In this document: positions 1-12,724 of the stretch, in pieces
Position numbering within the stretch: position 1 is the stretch's first letter
Layout: every line of letters begins with the position of its first letter
Source of the DNA: Xestospongia bergquistia
Lineage: Eukaryota; Porifera; Demospongiae; Haplosclerida; Petrosiidae
Reading direction: 5' to 3'
Length of the DNA: 64,000 bases
Assembly (NCBI GenBank): GCA_963965975.1
Contig: OZ014411.1
Location: 9,673,501-9,737,500 of the forward strand
Program-made: the position numbers and the translations under genes
The notes under the pieces: generated by a model
Told to the model about the DNA's origin: nothing
The model's database searches: none
What the model saw: only the letters and a program-made list of their open reading frames with translations

Positions 1-449
1 ATCAATAGCTTTTTTAGAGGACATTTTCATTCAACTTCTTTAGCAAGTGTTATAATATGACATGAAGTAATAAACTAGTAATCCTCAGGGATATAAAAAA
101 ATAATTATTATTATACAAAAAATGTACTAGATCATGTTACTATATAATAGTTAACTGGTATTTATACCATGCTATGCCGTAAATGACCAATCAGATTGCT
201 AAACCAGCCTATATAGATGTAATCCCTCAAATCATACTCTATACAATCATCCATTATATATAATAAAACATATACATGTAATGTTAATATTACAAACATA
301 TATAGCATCCTCCCAGAAATTTCAAAAATAGGACAGAATTACTTGGTGATTTTTTCTCAATAAAAGAAATGGATTGAAAAGAAATTAACCAAACTAATCA
401 TTATATATGTACATTAGAAACAACATTAAATACTAGCAGAAAAGACCAA

Positions 450-522
450 CCTTTAAGGTGAACTATGTCAGAGTTAAGTTCAGGGAAAGCTGGCTCTGGG
501 GTTAGGTTTATATTATCCTTTG

Positions 523-559
<37 letters not shown>

Positions 560-1791
560 TAAGTCTTTAAATCATTGAAAGCTGTACTTATCATTTGTCA
601 GAGATTGAGAACATGCAATTAAACTATAAGATAACTAAACTCAATTAATGCACAAGGTACAATACTATACATGTCTTATCTTTACATGTACTTTTATTAT
701 TATCAATAATATTCATGTATAATATCTTGTCTCATTCACATACTAGTGTTCCTTTATGTAATGAATGACGACATTCTTTTAGTTCATGAAGCATTTAGAA
801 GATCTCATCTTTGACTATAATTTTAAACTAATAAACAATAAGTTAGTAACTAATTCTATAGATTTCTAACACTCGCAAAACATTTTCAAATATGAAATAA
901 GAGGTATACATCTCTGAACTAAGAGAGAACATAGCCATCTTGAAGAGCTTGTTTCCAGAGATCAGTAGCTCTTTCAAATGATGAGAAGATACTTTAAATT
1001 TTCTTAAGAAATAAATCTCCATGTAGACAATACAGAAAATATGATTACAACAAATCACATGACAGAAAAAAGACTCTGCTTCAAACTAGATCAAAAACCA
1101 TAGCAACATACATTAATCTATTACACTTATTAAATCCAGTAGAACAAAATATGGTTGCTATAACTTTGGGGATGTCTTTTCATAATCAATGTCTTTGGCT
1201 GGTGTCATAATATAAGATGAAGTAAATTAAGAGTTGAATAACATGAGTACGATGAGTATATTCCTATAATAAACTCATTGTTATGATATTATAAATGTAC
1301 CATATTAGTGACTAATAGTGAACTGGTGTGTACTTACAGTATTGTACAGTATTCATCTTATTTTTGTAATTGTTCTCCATAGAATTAAAACATGGCTACA
1401 GCAATATAAAAGACAATGGACATTATTTTCATGACCTACATTATGTATAAATCTCATTAAATTGACACAAACAATAACATTATTATCCATACACTAGTAC
1501 ATGACCTATATAATATTGATAATAGAGAATATGTACCTTCAAAACTTGGTAGAAATTATGACTCTCCTTTTATTGCTAATTCAGGTAAAGAGTACTAAAG
1601 ACAACTAACAAATATAAAAGAAAACAAGTCATCTATACTCTAATCTACAGTGGGAAGAGTGAGAGAAAGAGAGGAGATCATTGACTACTTCCTTCTCTAT
1701 ATATCTTACCACAATGACCTTTCATAGTATTAAACAAAAGTGGATCAACATCACACTCAATACCAGCAGCAGTAGTCATACGATCACCAAC
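450..1791 (-). pseudogene. Decayed exon-like fragments of an unrecognised gene
   Basis: On the minus strand four short stretches read like coding exons. At 1791-1710 an 82-nt open stretch is bounded by TAG| and G|GTAAGA and reads VGDRMTTAAGIECDVDPLLF onward. Around 1600-1550 a stretch ends ..LPSFEG| at a GTACAT donor but contains an in-frame TAA. Around 980-910 a stretch contains ATDLWKQALQDGYVLS and then a stop. Around 520-450 a stretch contains LTPEPAFPELNSDIVHLK, bounded by AAG| and |GTTGG. I do not recognise the family. Internal stops suggest a pseudogene rather than a working gene. Whether the pieces belong to one gene is inference. Confidence 0.3.
527..556. repeat. (GA)n microsatellite
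   Basis: Uninterrupted GA dinucleotide run of about 15 units. Confidence 0.95.
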
Positions 1792-3240
1792 CTATACATG
1801 TACATGTAATTTATGCTATTGCACATGTAACCTGGAATCCTTGTCAATAAGATTAGTCCAATGTCAAGAACACAAAACCCAGTACTATCACGTAAGAAGT
1901 ACTTGTTGTCAAAACCAATCTAGATGTAGTCCTCAAATACTCTATACAATCATCCATTATATATTATAAAAAATATATACATGTAATGTTAATGTTACAA
2001 TATGTAGTTTAAATGTTATTGTAAATGTTGTTAACATAGCTTGAAAGTTCTTACTCCACCTTACTATAACTCTACCTTATTAAGTCATTACTATTACATT
2101 ATCAATGTACATATTATGTTACTAATAGTTATCTGGTATGTACTTACAATAATAAAATCTTTCACTCTATCTTTTGTTCTTGTTCTCCATAGAATACGAA
2201 CACAGTTCATAAAAGCCATTCTATTTTTGCTGTATCAAACTAAAGGTGTGATCCTAGCCAAGATATAGAAGGAAAAGAAGTCATTTTATGACACAATTAA
2301 CTAATGTTATCACAGTTATATCAGAACTACACGACAGATTAAGTACATGTACATGTGCACAGAACAGTAGGAGATACTTTGTTCTTTGTTTATAAGCTTT
2401 ACGATACTTCTCCTGTCAGAATGGACTTCTCATGGAGGTACTTTAAGTCTTCATTTACTCTTTATCTCAGTTGGATGTTGAGCCACATAATGGACTGCTC
2501 CTTGAGATACATGTAACTATTATAAAGTAAATATGTAGGACAATGTAAACTGGCCATCATTCTCCTCTTAAGTTGATTTTCAACAAGAATTGCTAACCTT
2601 GTTGTTGCTCCTCTGTACAAGTACTTGTAACTTCGATGTAAATTTCATAATCAGATCTCTTATCCATCTCACTATTTGTTCTTACACCAGCACATATCCA
2701 TTATTACAGCACCAACAGTTCTGGTGAATTACTGGTTTTGTTTAGTGTAGTAATGTTCTTTATGGTCAGATTCCTTGTCACATTGTTGTACTGCGTGTTA
2801 GTAAAGCAGTGATATCTTTTTTTAGTGTACCTTTACATTGGTTGGATTGTTTGGAGTTTAAATGTTGATACTTAATTTCATTGCCAAATACTTTTGTCCA
2901 TTTATTGATGCTATACCTGGACCTTACAAAGACAACTTAAAGTGCTGGTTTGGTATGAGCTTGCTTATGCTCTCTCTCATTTACATTATTACAGCTGTTC
3001 TTGAAAGTAGTAATTTGACTCTACAGCTTTTATAAATACAGATTAAGCTGTTGTTCTACCATATAAAAGGATTGAATGCATTCAATATATAGATGGTTTA
3101 TGGTACATTTCTCTTAATTTATTTCAATATTACTCTTGCCTTATCAGAAAACCTCACTATTGATAATATTGTGATAGTATCAGAGATTATTTTATACTTC
3201 ATAACAAATTTTCTAATCATGATGTACCATATATACATAT

Positions 3241-3263
3241 GTGTGTGTGTGTGTGTGTGTGTG
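3241..3263. repeat. (GT)n microsatellite
   Basis: Uninterrupted GT dinucleotide run, preceded by a short alternating AT/GT segment. Confidence 0.95.
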
Positions 3264-3349
3264 ATTTATTTTGTTGTATCAGTTACTAAGTTCTAATAAA
3301 AAGTACTTTTAATAAACTAATCAAATCTATTTTTTCAAGAGACAGTAGC

Positions 3350-3771
3350 AGATTTGAAAGTAGTGAAGATTGTCCACTATTATGACATGATAATTCATTT
3401 CAACATGAAGATGAGAGCCACACCATTGAGAGTGAGCTTATTAAGGACATAAAACTTCATTAATTGTTGCACATTGTACATGTATGATTCATTACAGACA
3501 CTCTTTTTTGAGCAACATAATAATTAATTTGATCATAATATTCATCATTTTATCTTATTTAACTGAAAACTAATAGTATTTTTTCTAAAAATTGTGATAT
3601 TCACTTGTGTTATTATATGTTATGTAGTACAAATAATGTTTGTTATAATTAGAGCATACATGTTATTATGACTGACACTTTAGGTCAAATGAATACAAGA
3701 CAACTTAGTCCTAAGAGACCAGTGGACTCTGAATCTGTCATTGGTATAACAAGAAAAGCAAAAAAAGATTA
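3350..3771 (+). pseudogene. Possible terminal-exon remnant with a basic tail
   Basis: After CACTTTAG at 3683 an open stretch reads QMNTRQLSPKRPVDSESVIG followed by a lysine-rich end and TAA at about 3769-3771, which resembles a last exon. Upstream, 3341-3440 reads as a Ser/Asp/Glu-rich coding stretch (DSSRFESSEDCPLL) and is broken by one TGA. No domain is recognised. A decayed gene fragment is the likeliest reading. Confidence 0.28.
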
Positions 3772-4785
3772 AGAAGACTTTAGTTTATATTTGTTATATT
3801 ATTTTATCTTTTTATGTTTTGTCTGTATTTGTTTAATGCTTAATATTCAATTTTTATTTAAACCCTTTTCATTTTATTATTCCATTAAGTAACTAACTAT
3901 ATACATATGTGTACAGTACGTATCTAATTCTTTTTATATAAACAAGAGTTACCTTAAATTTATAAGATGATATATACTTTAAATGTTTATTTTTTACGTT
4001 GATGTTACATTCCAAGTGTGGCAATGTAATTAAATTACAATTACATAATATGAACTATTTAATAGTTTAAAAGTAGATCTATTTACAAGCTGTTGTGTAA
4101 GTTCTTATGTCATTTCAAAGGCACGTTTCAATTAGGGATACTGAATTGATGTTTAATGCAACAAACTACTTGGAAAAAATGATGGCAGGTTACTATAGAC
4201 AATAATTATTTTGCAAGTACTAGTATATTGTTTTATGCTAAGATAGTGTTGGTGGACAAAGATATTTGACTGTCATCCAAAATATGGAATATTTGTAATG
4301 CCCAACTCAGTTAAAATGGGTGATAACCCTGAGAAACCTTCAGTGATGATGAAGAGGTGTAACAATATTATAACACTGCATTATCTCAGTCAATATTGTT
4401 AATATTGAAGTGCTTTATTACATTAAACTCTCTTCTATTTTCAATTCTGGTTTAATTTCAGATAAAATTAATGAGGTAATAAAAACAACTGTGTCATGAC
4501 TATTTTAATTAACTAGTTCAACAAAATTAAGTAAGCTCTTTAGTTAATCAAAATTCTATCAAGCAAGTAGACCTATGTTATTGACACTGACAATAAATAA
4601 TTGGAGCTACAACACCTAATACATAAATCATTAGATATAAATTGAATAACTCCACTGCAAAACTAATGTAAACAATATACACAAAAGTTAGTGGTAAATC
4701 CTAGTACACTAAAATGCTTTAAACTATAAATAATCTAAATTATATTTATATTTTGCTTATTAAGGGTGGATCACTCTGATTGAGA

Positions 4786-5325
4786 TTAGTATAAGTCAAG
4801 TCTTAGCTGAAAAAGCAAAATTTGTTTGGGTTGTTCTACCAACTCTTTTATTGGATTTGAGTCCAGCCTGATGAATTGAAAGACCAAGTCATGAATAACA
4901 TCAAAATCTTGATATCTTTCAAGAGTGTATCTAGAATGAGGTACAGTGTCCACTATTGATCATTAATTACACCTAGTGTTGTTTGGTAAAGGTGGTCACA
5001 TCTTATACGCCAATGATCCCTCTTGGATGGTCAGATTGTCAACAATTTGAGGCTGTCTAGTTTACATCTTCTATGATGCAATGCTTTATAAATTTATTAA
5101 ATAATGAGACAGTTAACAAAGACATATATATGACATATTTACATATGCATGTATTGCATTTAAATTGCTCTGTACATTTTTTACATAAATATAACTACCT
5201 TGATTGACATTGTCTAATTTAAAGTTGTATATCACACATTCAACAATATCTTCCATTATGCTTGCCAAGTTGTTACTTACATCCTCCAAAACAATAAATG
5301 TTTTTGGTTTTACATACTCTTTCAC
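4786..5325 (-). CDS. Unrecognised minus-strand gene fragment, probably 2-3 exons
   Basis: Minus-strand stretches that look coding lie close together. At 5325-5199 the reading is KPKTFIVLEDVSNNLASIME onward, ending ..NVNQ before a GTAGTT donor. Around 5066-5005 it is PQIVDNLTIQEGSLAYK. At 4952-4786, after ATCAATAG, it is VDTVPHSRYTLERYQDFDVI onward to a TAA at 4786-4788 (55 codons). Composition is soluble and helical. I do not know the family, and the exon joins are not proven. The first codon of the gene was not found. Confidence 0.33.
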
Positions 5326-5330
5326 TTAAA

Positions 5331-6614
5331 AGTAGACAGATCTTTTAAGGTTTAATTTAATTTGGTTAAGACAATCTATATTTTCTATGATAATAATCAT
5401 TTAGCCTCTGCTTTAACAAACCAGAGTTGAGAGAAGGAGCTAAATGGAGAAGAAAAAAATGCTACCACGTTAGGCTATTGTTACTAAATATAGAATTATC
5501 TTTATTTGTATATTGTTACAGACAAGCAGATAAAAGAACAACTACATGAAATATGCAAAAGTATTTATATCTACTGTATTTATAAGTTTTATCAAACTTC
5601 ATTTCTTTCTAAGGAAACATTTAATTCTCTTTTATTTTATCCTTTTGTCCATGATCATCCTGGTCAAACAGTATCTCACATCAACAACAATTGCTAGCAA
5701 ACACCTGATCAACTTGAAATCGAGTGTCAAAAATTTAAGATGCATGGCTGCTAGGACGTGATGATAAAGTCCAACCTATGATAGTTATTATTGTATCCTT
5801 ATGACAAGTATATTACATGTTCATTTATAACTCAATACAAATTAAGTCACCAAGTACTTTTTACTATCAACTTTTAAAATAGTTTTAGCAATAAATGCAG
5901 CTAATATATTATAAATTATAAGTCTCCATATTATTGCTAAAACTTCAGTATAGTACTACATTGTATCAATTAATATTACTATACAATATTACATTGCCAT
6001 CATGAAAACAGGACAAAGTAAAGACAGATGATAATCTGATATATCTCAATAACAACACAGAGAAAAAAAACGTTAATGAACAACATCAGTTAGAACAAAA
6101 CAACAGATACAATACATATATACATGTACAGCTTTTAATAATATTTGGGATCAACCAGAGGGTGGAGCACCAGGAGAAAATAAAGTGATGCTACAAGTAG
6201 ATACTGTCCCTAATAATTATGTAATCTTAATACAGGTCAATAGAAGTATTGTAGATTATAACAACATACATCACTGTACAATATAAACATTTTTAGATAA
6301 CAAAATTTAAATATAATAAGCAATATTAATCTACACACTTTAGTATGTTATAAATTAATGATTATATCTGAGTCCCTTCAAAAAATAGCCATATTGAGAA
6401 CACCATAACACTGTTATATCTGTCAGTGCCTGATAGTTGTGACGTTTAGCATAGATTACATGACTGTCCACTCGCGCAATACGCTGACTATCCCAAAGAT
6501 CAAATTTGTGGTGTAAAATAAGTTAAATAATTTGGTTTGCTGTTGAACTGAGCCACAGATAGTTACCATGAAACCTGCTCTAGTCAGAATAGGCGGTGTC
6601 CAATTCTTCTAACG
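5331..6614. other. Non-coding gap upstream of the DEATH/CARD/LRR gene
   Basis: AT-rich sequence with no supported exon. The overlapping open frames at 5506-5761 are low-complexity and lack splice or family support. The promoter and 5' UTR of the next gene probably lie at the 3' end, where a less AT-rich segment at 6440-6614 precedes the ATG. No TATA box can be assigned with confidence. Confidence 0.55.
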
Positions 6615-9600
6615 ATGGCTTCCAGAGACATGTTATTTGAAAAGATATTAAACGATAAACCTAGTCTTGCTGAGTTGTGTGAGCACGTACCTGTAAGTCC
6701 TAAATGGTATCAGATGGGTGTCCAACTCGAACTAGACCCCAGGAAGCTAAACGGAATTGAAAAACTCCAGGGTGCCGATGTCATTGATAAAATGACAAAG
6801 ATGTATGAGCTATGGTTAAATACAAAACCTCATGCTACAAGGAGAGAAATTGTGGAGACATTGAAGAAGAAATCTATTGAAGAAATCACTCTTGCTGAGC
6901 AATATGTGACAAAATTGAGTAAATTAAATCTCACCACCACATCTGGTAAGTATTTAATGATGACTAAAATTACTAACATTATCCTATTTCAAATCCCTTG
7001 ATGTATATGTACGTATAGTGTTTGACACCTTGGAAGTTGCTGATGAAGCTAGCAGTATTCTTCAACATTATTATACTGCCCTATCACAGTCTCTTATCTA
7101 TCCAGTGAAAGTGTCTCAGTTATTGTATAGCAAGAGATGTATCAGTGAAATAACTCTTGATGAAATGGAAGCAACGGAGAGTTCAGCTGATAACAAGAAG
7201 ATGATTCTCTTGACGGCAGTATGTACAGCAGTGTCATTAGATCACCTAAAGCTCAAAACACTAGCTGGAGTACTTTCTAAATTTGAGGAGATGAGGTCTC
7301 TAGGAAATAAAATCCTCAGTGCATTTGGTAAGTGCCAAAATGTAATAGTGATAACAATTTATGTTAATTATTTAGCTCAAAAGTTTCCTGATAATGAAGG
7401 AGAGCCAATACTTCAAGAGGAAGTACTAGGTCACCAGATGAGTCCTGAAGATTGTGCTAGTGATATTTTATGCTATCATTATGGGACTTTATCACAGTAT
7501 TTACATCATCCAAATAATGTGGCACAACTCCTTTGTCAAGAGAAGGTAATATCTGATACAACCCTATCACAGGTACAGGACAATCAACGATCTCAGTCAG
7601 AGAGAAAGACTGTCTTGTTAAAAGCACTACGTAGTGCTGTTCATATTGATCATCATAATCTGGAGGTGTTTGCTAGTGTACTAAAGCACTCCTCTGAGAA
7701 TGCAAAAATTGGTGAGGCAATCTTCATTGATTATGGTTAGTATATATAAGTTATGACTATATTATAATAAATACGAATTACAATTATAGTGAAAACTGTT
7801 ATGAAAGACAAAGTTCAAATTATAGCTGAAGGTACTAATATCAGCAATGGTATATTAGTGATCATTATAATGACTTATTTACATTATGTATTTCATATTT
7901 CAGTGAGTACTATTATTGATAGCAGTTCACAAGGTACTACAGTTAATCACAGTGGACAACAAGGTATGTATATTGTTTTATTTTAATAAAATAATGATCT
8001 GTGTATAGAAGATCCCTGTAAAATTCCAATTCCTCGAAGTATGAGTTCAGAATTTACTAGTATCAGAACAAAATTTGGTATTACCTTTAACATCATTAGA
8101 CATATTATTAAAAGTAACCCACCTCAATTGGAAGATATGAAAGAATTCCTTGAAGATTGTGACTCTTCTCTCAGGCCCTCTTTAGCTCATTGTGAAAGTA
8201 TCAATGATCTGTTGAATGTTGTCCGTGACAAGTGTACACTCATTGACATCAACTATCTAGAAGCAGTGGTAACAACATTTAACATAGAAGGAGCTAAGAC
8301 ACATATTGAGTCTTACAAGGAAACAATTGACCGATTTTGCCAGTCTGTGTCTGTTCGTCTTTGCCTAGAGGAAATATTTCCTGTTACAGCCACTCCTCCT
8401 TGTCTTAAACATGAGACTGCTACCTTTATCCTTAACTGGGATCCAGACGACCACATGCTAAACGATATCACAAATCTTCTGTCAGCTGTCTTTGAAAGAT
8501 TGCACAAATGGGTGACAATAAAAGTCATCAAAGAGGGAAACTCCATTGTGGTGACCTGTACTTTCCCACTCAATTTACTGGGTTTACTTATTGACAAAGC
8601 TGAGAAAACAATCTTATCAATAACAAAGAAAGAATTAATTACATTGACAATTGGTCATTGTATTGTTTGGAAGGTACATACAAGAGATAAAGTAAGAGAT
8701 AATGCTAATATAATTGTTACTATTTGATGTCTATAGAAAATTCAATATCTTGAGGAGGAGGTAAGTAAGAGAGAGAACCTAATAATGGAATTGAAGTCTT
8801 CTCTTAATGGTGAGTATTGTCATTATCTCAAAATTGATAAAAATTTATATATAATGTACTCCACATTAGTTTATACCAGTATAGACAGAGAAGGACTGGA
8901 AAACCAGTCATCAACTGAAGCTTTATCAGGTACACATACATTAATTAAGATATAGCTATATACCTGATGTAAACAGACAAGCTGAAAATATTGGATAGAA
9001 TGAGTAAAGCAAAGACATTGGAGATAGAGAGGTTAACCACACATAAAGAATGTGAGTTATAATATTGTTAGTAGTACATACCATATATGGTTATGCTCTA
9101 TAGTTACTGATAAAGCATTAATAGACAAACAAGAAGAGATTGGGATACTGCAGGAGAAAATAACGCTATTAATTTTAGAATTAAAGGAGAGAGAAGGAGA
9201 AATTAGTCAATTGATGGAAAAGATAAAAAGTAATAAAAATAATGAAATATATCATTAAAATTATAATGCCAGGTCTGCAGTCTCAAATAACTTTCAAGTG
9301 TGTGACACCAGAGGTAACTAAACCATTTCTAGAGATAACAGCTGATAAACTAATCCAAGAGATGTCACCTAGTCAAGTTTCATCACAAAGTCAAGAGAGG
9401 GAGACACAGTTAGTTATAACCAATGTGTCATCTAGTTGTCAGGCAATCAATAAAGATGAGGAGAATACAAGTCAGAGTGAGTACACATTTCACAACACTA
9501 CATGATTTCAATTTAGTATCCTTAAACCTCAACAATACAAGGTAATGAAACAGCTGAGCATGTTCCATGCAAATCTATTAGTCATAACACACAGTAGTAC

Positions 9601-11625
9601 ATTGCTATATAGTCAGAAAGTTGTCATAAGTTATATATCTGTTTTGGATATATTATAGTCTTGTCTCTAGCTATCCACTCTGCAAAGAGTCGCTGAGGTT
9701 TGACATTATAAAACATACCAACCATTATAGTATTTCTTTTTGCTTCCCAGTACCACTAAGTGACTCCTAACAAGCGATATTTCAATATCTGTTATTGTTC
9801 ACAGATGTTGCAATCGACAATTCCAAAATGACTCAATGTATTAGACTCCACTCAAACAGTAGATATGTAAGGATAAGAATGGAATGAATAGATTTCAAAC
9901 AAAAGATTTGTTCATCTAACTTAATTCACTTGACTAGGTTGAGTTTTAATAATTATCTAGTGTGAAAGAGGATAGGGTCTGCAAAATTGAAATAATGGCC
10001 ATAAATTAAAACTGTAGTATTTACATGTCATATGGTTATTATTTAGCTTTGTTATGTTATATATGTCTGACATAACAACATATAAACTAACTGTGTATTT
10101 GTAATATGATTTATTATAACTTTATGCTCAAGATATCTTAATTTGGCAAAGCTATTATTTTTTACAAATTAGTAATATTTGTAAGTGTGTGGCCAACCTA
10201 CGATTAAACAGAGTCTCATACCTAAATGGAATATGGCTACTAGGAGGAGAATATGAGTAAATTACTATTTAGTTGTCTCCTTGACTGTCAGGTGGGCCAG
10301 CCTGTTAGATTTGAGTATATTGAAATGGATACTGTAGTATTATAGTTAATGTGAACTTCATGAGATTTAGCTTTAGTTAAGTTTAGTATAGTATATTTAT
10401 TTTTTAAAAATCATCATAATTATGATAGAAACTAAAAATAGTGCCAGACTCAACCTTTTTACTAAAACTAAGAGTTTTTAGTTTCTGTTATCAATGAATG
10501 GTTATCGGTACGTTTTTAATTTTGATGCTTATTTCATACTGTTTCGACCTTAACCAAATTCAGAGTTGAAAGAATTATAATATAGTAATTTAGTTAACAA
10601 AATCATCAAGTTAAAACCATGTCAAATTTTTATTAGCATTTATTTGCTAGGGAGATATCATATCAATGCTGAATAATAAAATTAAAAAAGTTGTATGAGT
10701 AATACCAATATCCATAAACATGTAAAACAAAATGTTTGTTATAAAGATGAAGTTATGCATGTACATAATGTTAATAAATTGTCAGCATTCAATGTTGACC
10801 ACACTACAGTATGTATCAGTACTTTAGAGTTATCACACTTGAAATAGACCAAATCACAGACTCAAACATGATGAAAGCATCATGACAAGCCTATTGATTT
10901 CAATCCCTTCCATTATACTTAGACTATCTACCCATACTATTTTACAAAGAATGGCATCTTCTTCCTTGTTAAAACTTATTAACTTTACTGCAGTAGTTGA
11001 GCATGTTAAAGCATATTTATTGCTATTGTTGTTTGTATAAAATTATAAAAAAATATGTTTTTTAGGAGACACTGGAAGTGTTCATTGGACCAGTAATAGT
11101 GTTATACTGACTTCATCTACTGTGGTGCAATGTAAAGAAATGATAAATCAATTAAAGACACAAAGACACACAAGATGGTGTATTGAACTCAGGTCATTAT
11201 TTCCTGATAGTTTATTAACTATACTAACTGACATTAATGAATGTCAAGTGAGGAGACTTGTAATAAGGAACACTCATTTTGATAGTAACTGTGTCCATAA
11301 ACTAGTACAAGTAGTAACTTGTAACAAAACAATGGAAGAATTATATCTTTTCTCCTCACCTCTTATACCAGATACGTATAATCTTTTAGCCATTGCTGTC
11401 TCTAAAAATAACAAACTCAAGGTGTTATACTTGTTTACTGACAATAACATCACTGACAATGACATACCTCACATCTGTGATATTATTACAAATACTAAAA
11501 CATTAGAAGTATTATATCTCACATGTCCTAATATTACTAAATTTGGTATACAACAAATACAAAATGTCTTAGTTAATAATAAAAGTTTAATTAGAATGTT
11601 CATTAATGGTAATTATCTCCGTTAA
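6615..11625 (+). CDS. DEATH - CARD-like x2 - sponge-type domain - coiled coil - LRR protein
   Basis: Modelled as 12 exons: 6615-6945, 7019-7327, 7376-7735, 7790-7849, 7904-7963, 8009-8673, 8737-8809, 8885-8929, 8977-9051, 9104-9229, 9273-9476, 11066-11625. All junctions are GT-AG and the phases agree (phase 1 except one phase-0 junction after 8673). Together they give 955 residues and a TAA stop. In order: a DEATH domain (about 15-100; WYQMGVQLEL then a YELWLNTKP core), two related CARD-like helical domains (111-213 and 214-333; shared LSQ.L..P..V.QLL pattern), a domain I associate with sponge death-fold proteins (about 374-595; NPPQLEDMKEFLEDC, KCTLIDINYLEAVV), a coiled coil spread over small exons (596-770), and 4-5 ribonuclease-inhibitor-like LRRs (770-955). 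It is probably a cytosolic sensor or adaptor of death-fold signalling, NLR-like in layout but with no NACHT. A splice after GGT near 11610 to 11770 would also give an immediate stop, so the last few residues are uncertain. An AATAAA lies at 11670. Confidence 0.85.
9477..11065 (+). other. Long intron of the DEATH/CARD/LRR gene
   Basis: This 1.59-kb intron separates the coiled-coil exons from the LRR exon; donor and acceptor phases match (phase 1). It is far longer than the gene's other introns (about 43-75 bp). It contains an imperfect inverted repeat: GATAGAAACTAAAAA near 10424 and its complement near 10475-10491. No NACHT-like reading frame was seen in it on either strand. Confidence 0.7.
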
Positions 11626-11669
11626 TTATTAGTTATTTTTTATTAATGTTTATTACATTTTCTACCAAA

Positions 11670-11675
11670 AATAAA
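11670..11675 (+). terminator. Candidate polyadenylation signal (AATAAA)
   Basis: Canonical hexamer 45 bases after the stop codon of the DEATH/CARD/LRR gene. Assigned from position only; in DNA this AT-rich such hexamers also occur by chance. Confidence 0.4.
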
Positions 11676-12700
11676 TTGTTTCAAATTCAAATAAGTCAAT
11701 TGTTACTTAACAACTTTAATTTGCTGTTCTTTCTCTTATACCAAAATTATATAATTCTCTACTCTATAGAAACTGAAGTTCTCTAGGTGCCAAGTGACAA
11801 TGCCTACATTTATTAATAGTATATACAAAGAAAAATATAAAAGCATGGTAAAGTTTGACATGTGGAGGACATGCCCAGGAAAGATGGCTATTGCATTTAA
11901 TCTATTACATTATCATGATTTCAAATACATGCTAAAGCTGGACAGTCGGGCCATTTCATTTTTGAGAATATACCTGCCAGTATCGAGTCTTTCACAGCTA
12001 GTAAGAATTTAATGATACTATAGTGTTGTAGCAAAACCCTGTTACTATTAGCACAGAGGTAGTATCCTTTTTGAAACAGTTGACTCTACAAGACTACAAC
12101 TGATTATCAATAACTAAAAATAAATTTTACCTTTTGCTATAACTAAACTAAAACTAAAGCACCTTATGTCTACTAAACAACACTAATTGTCTCCATAAGT
12201 ATAAAACATGACATAAGACACCTTGGAGATTTTCCTATCTCTCTTACATACATATTCAAGATATTCATGCACATACCTTCAAAAGAAACATTTTCCATAA
12301 TAAAATAATTAACTATGACAATGTTCCCATTACTTTAAAGGAAAACTAGAATAGCCATCTGATAGAGTTGAGGCTAATTAACTCACATATTATTGATGTC
12401 TGCTTTCTTATTTGAGATATACCCAAATCAAGTGCTAAAGTTATTGATAGTGTTCTCAAGTATGACAAAACAAACTGGAGAACTTATCAGACTTGTAGTT
12501 GTGGAGAAACCATAATTTTTATGTTAAGGTCTTTTCACTTTTGTTGCCATTAGAACCAAAAGTGCAATAGCAAGTTACAGCTTTCATATTAATAGCCTAG
12601 GGCTTTCCCCATATGACTTTTTAGTAATATTTTAGCCCAAAAAGGGCTTTTGTTGTGATGGTGACCAGCACTGACAAGATTACAGCAGGATAACACCATA
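11676..12700. other. Non-coding gap before the transposase
   Basis: No supported gene. A 72-codon frame at 11794-12012 has no recognisable domain or splice context. The transposon's left end probably lies in 12500-12730, but no terminal inverted repeat could be paired by eye. Confidence 0.5.
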
Positions 12701-12724
12701 CACCGCCAAAATTTTCAAGGAAGA

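Larger units (their letters stand above)
1..4785. other. Largely non-coding stretch with diverged internal duplications
   Basis: AT-rich sequence without a convincing intact gene. Segments near 190-300 and 1910-2000 are clearly related to each other: both carry the Tagatgta..ccattatata..atgtaatgttaat series. So are 1315-1390 and 2118-2195, which share a stretch ending in TTGTTCTCCATAGAA. The region therefore holds old local duplications. Exon-like fragments inside it are listed separately. Confidence 0.6.

Noticed and set aside
843-1058. 71-residue minus-strand frame
   Set aside because: No domain in this frame. A different frame of the same DNA (ATDLWKQALQDGYVLS) looks more like coding, so it is treated as a shadow.
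2041-2268. 75-codon frame beginning at TTG
   Set aside because: Low-complexity, hydrophobic composition from AT-rich DNA, no ATG and no splice context.
8313-8597. 94-residue minus-strand frame
   Set aside because: Antisense to the 8009-8673 exon, whose plus-strand reading matches a recognisable domain.
9477-11065. Hidden NACHT domain in the long intron
   Set aside because: No Walker A (GxxxxGK[ST]) or similarly long open frame found on either strand.
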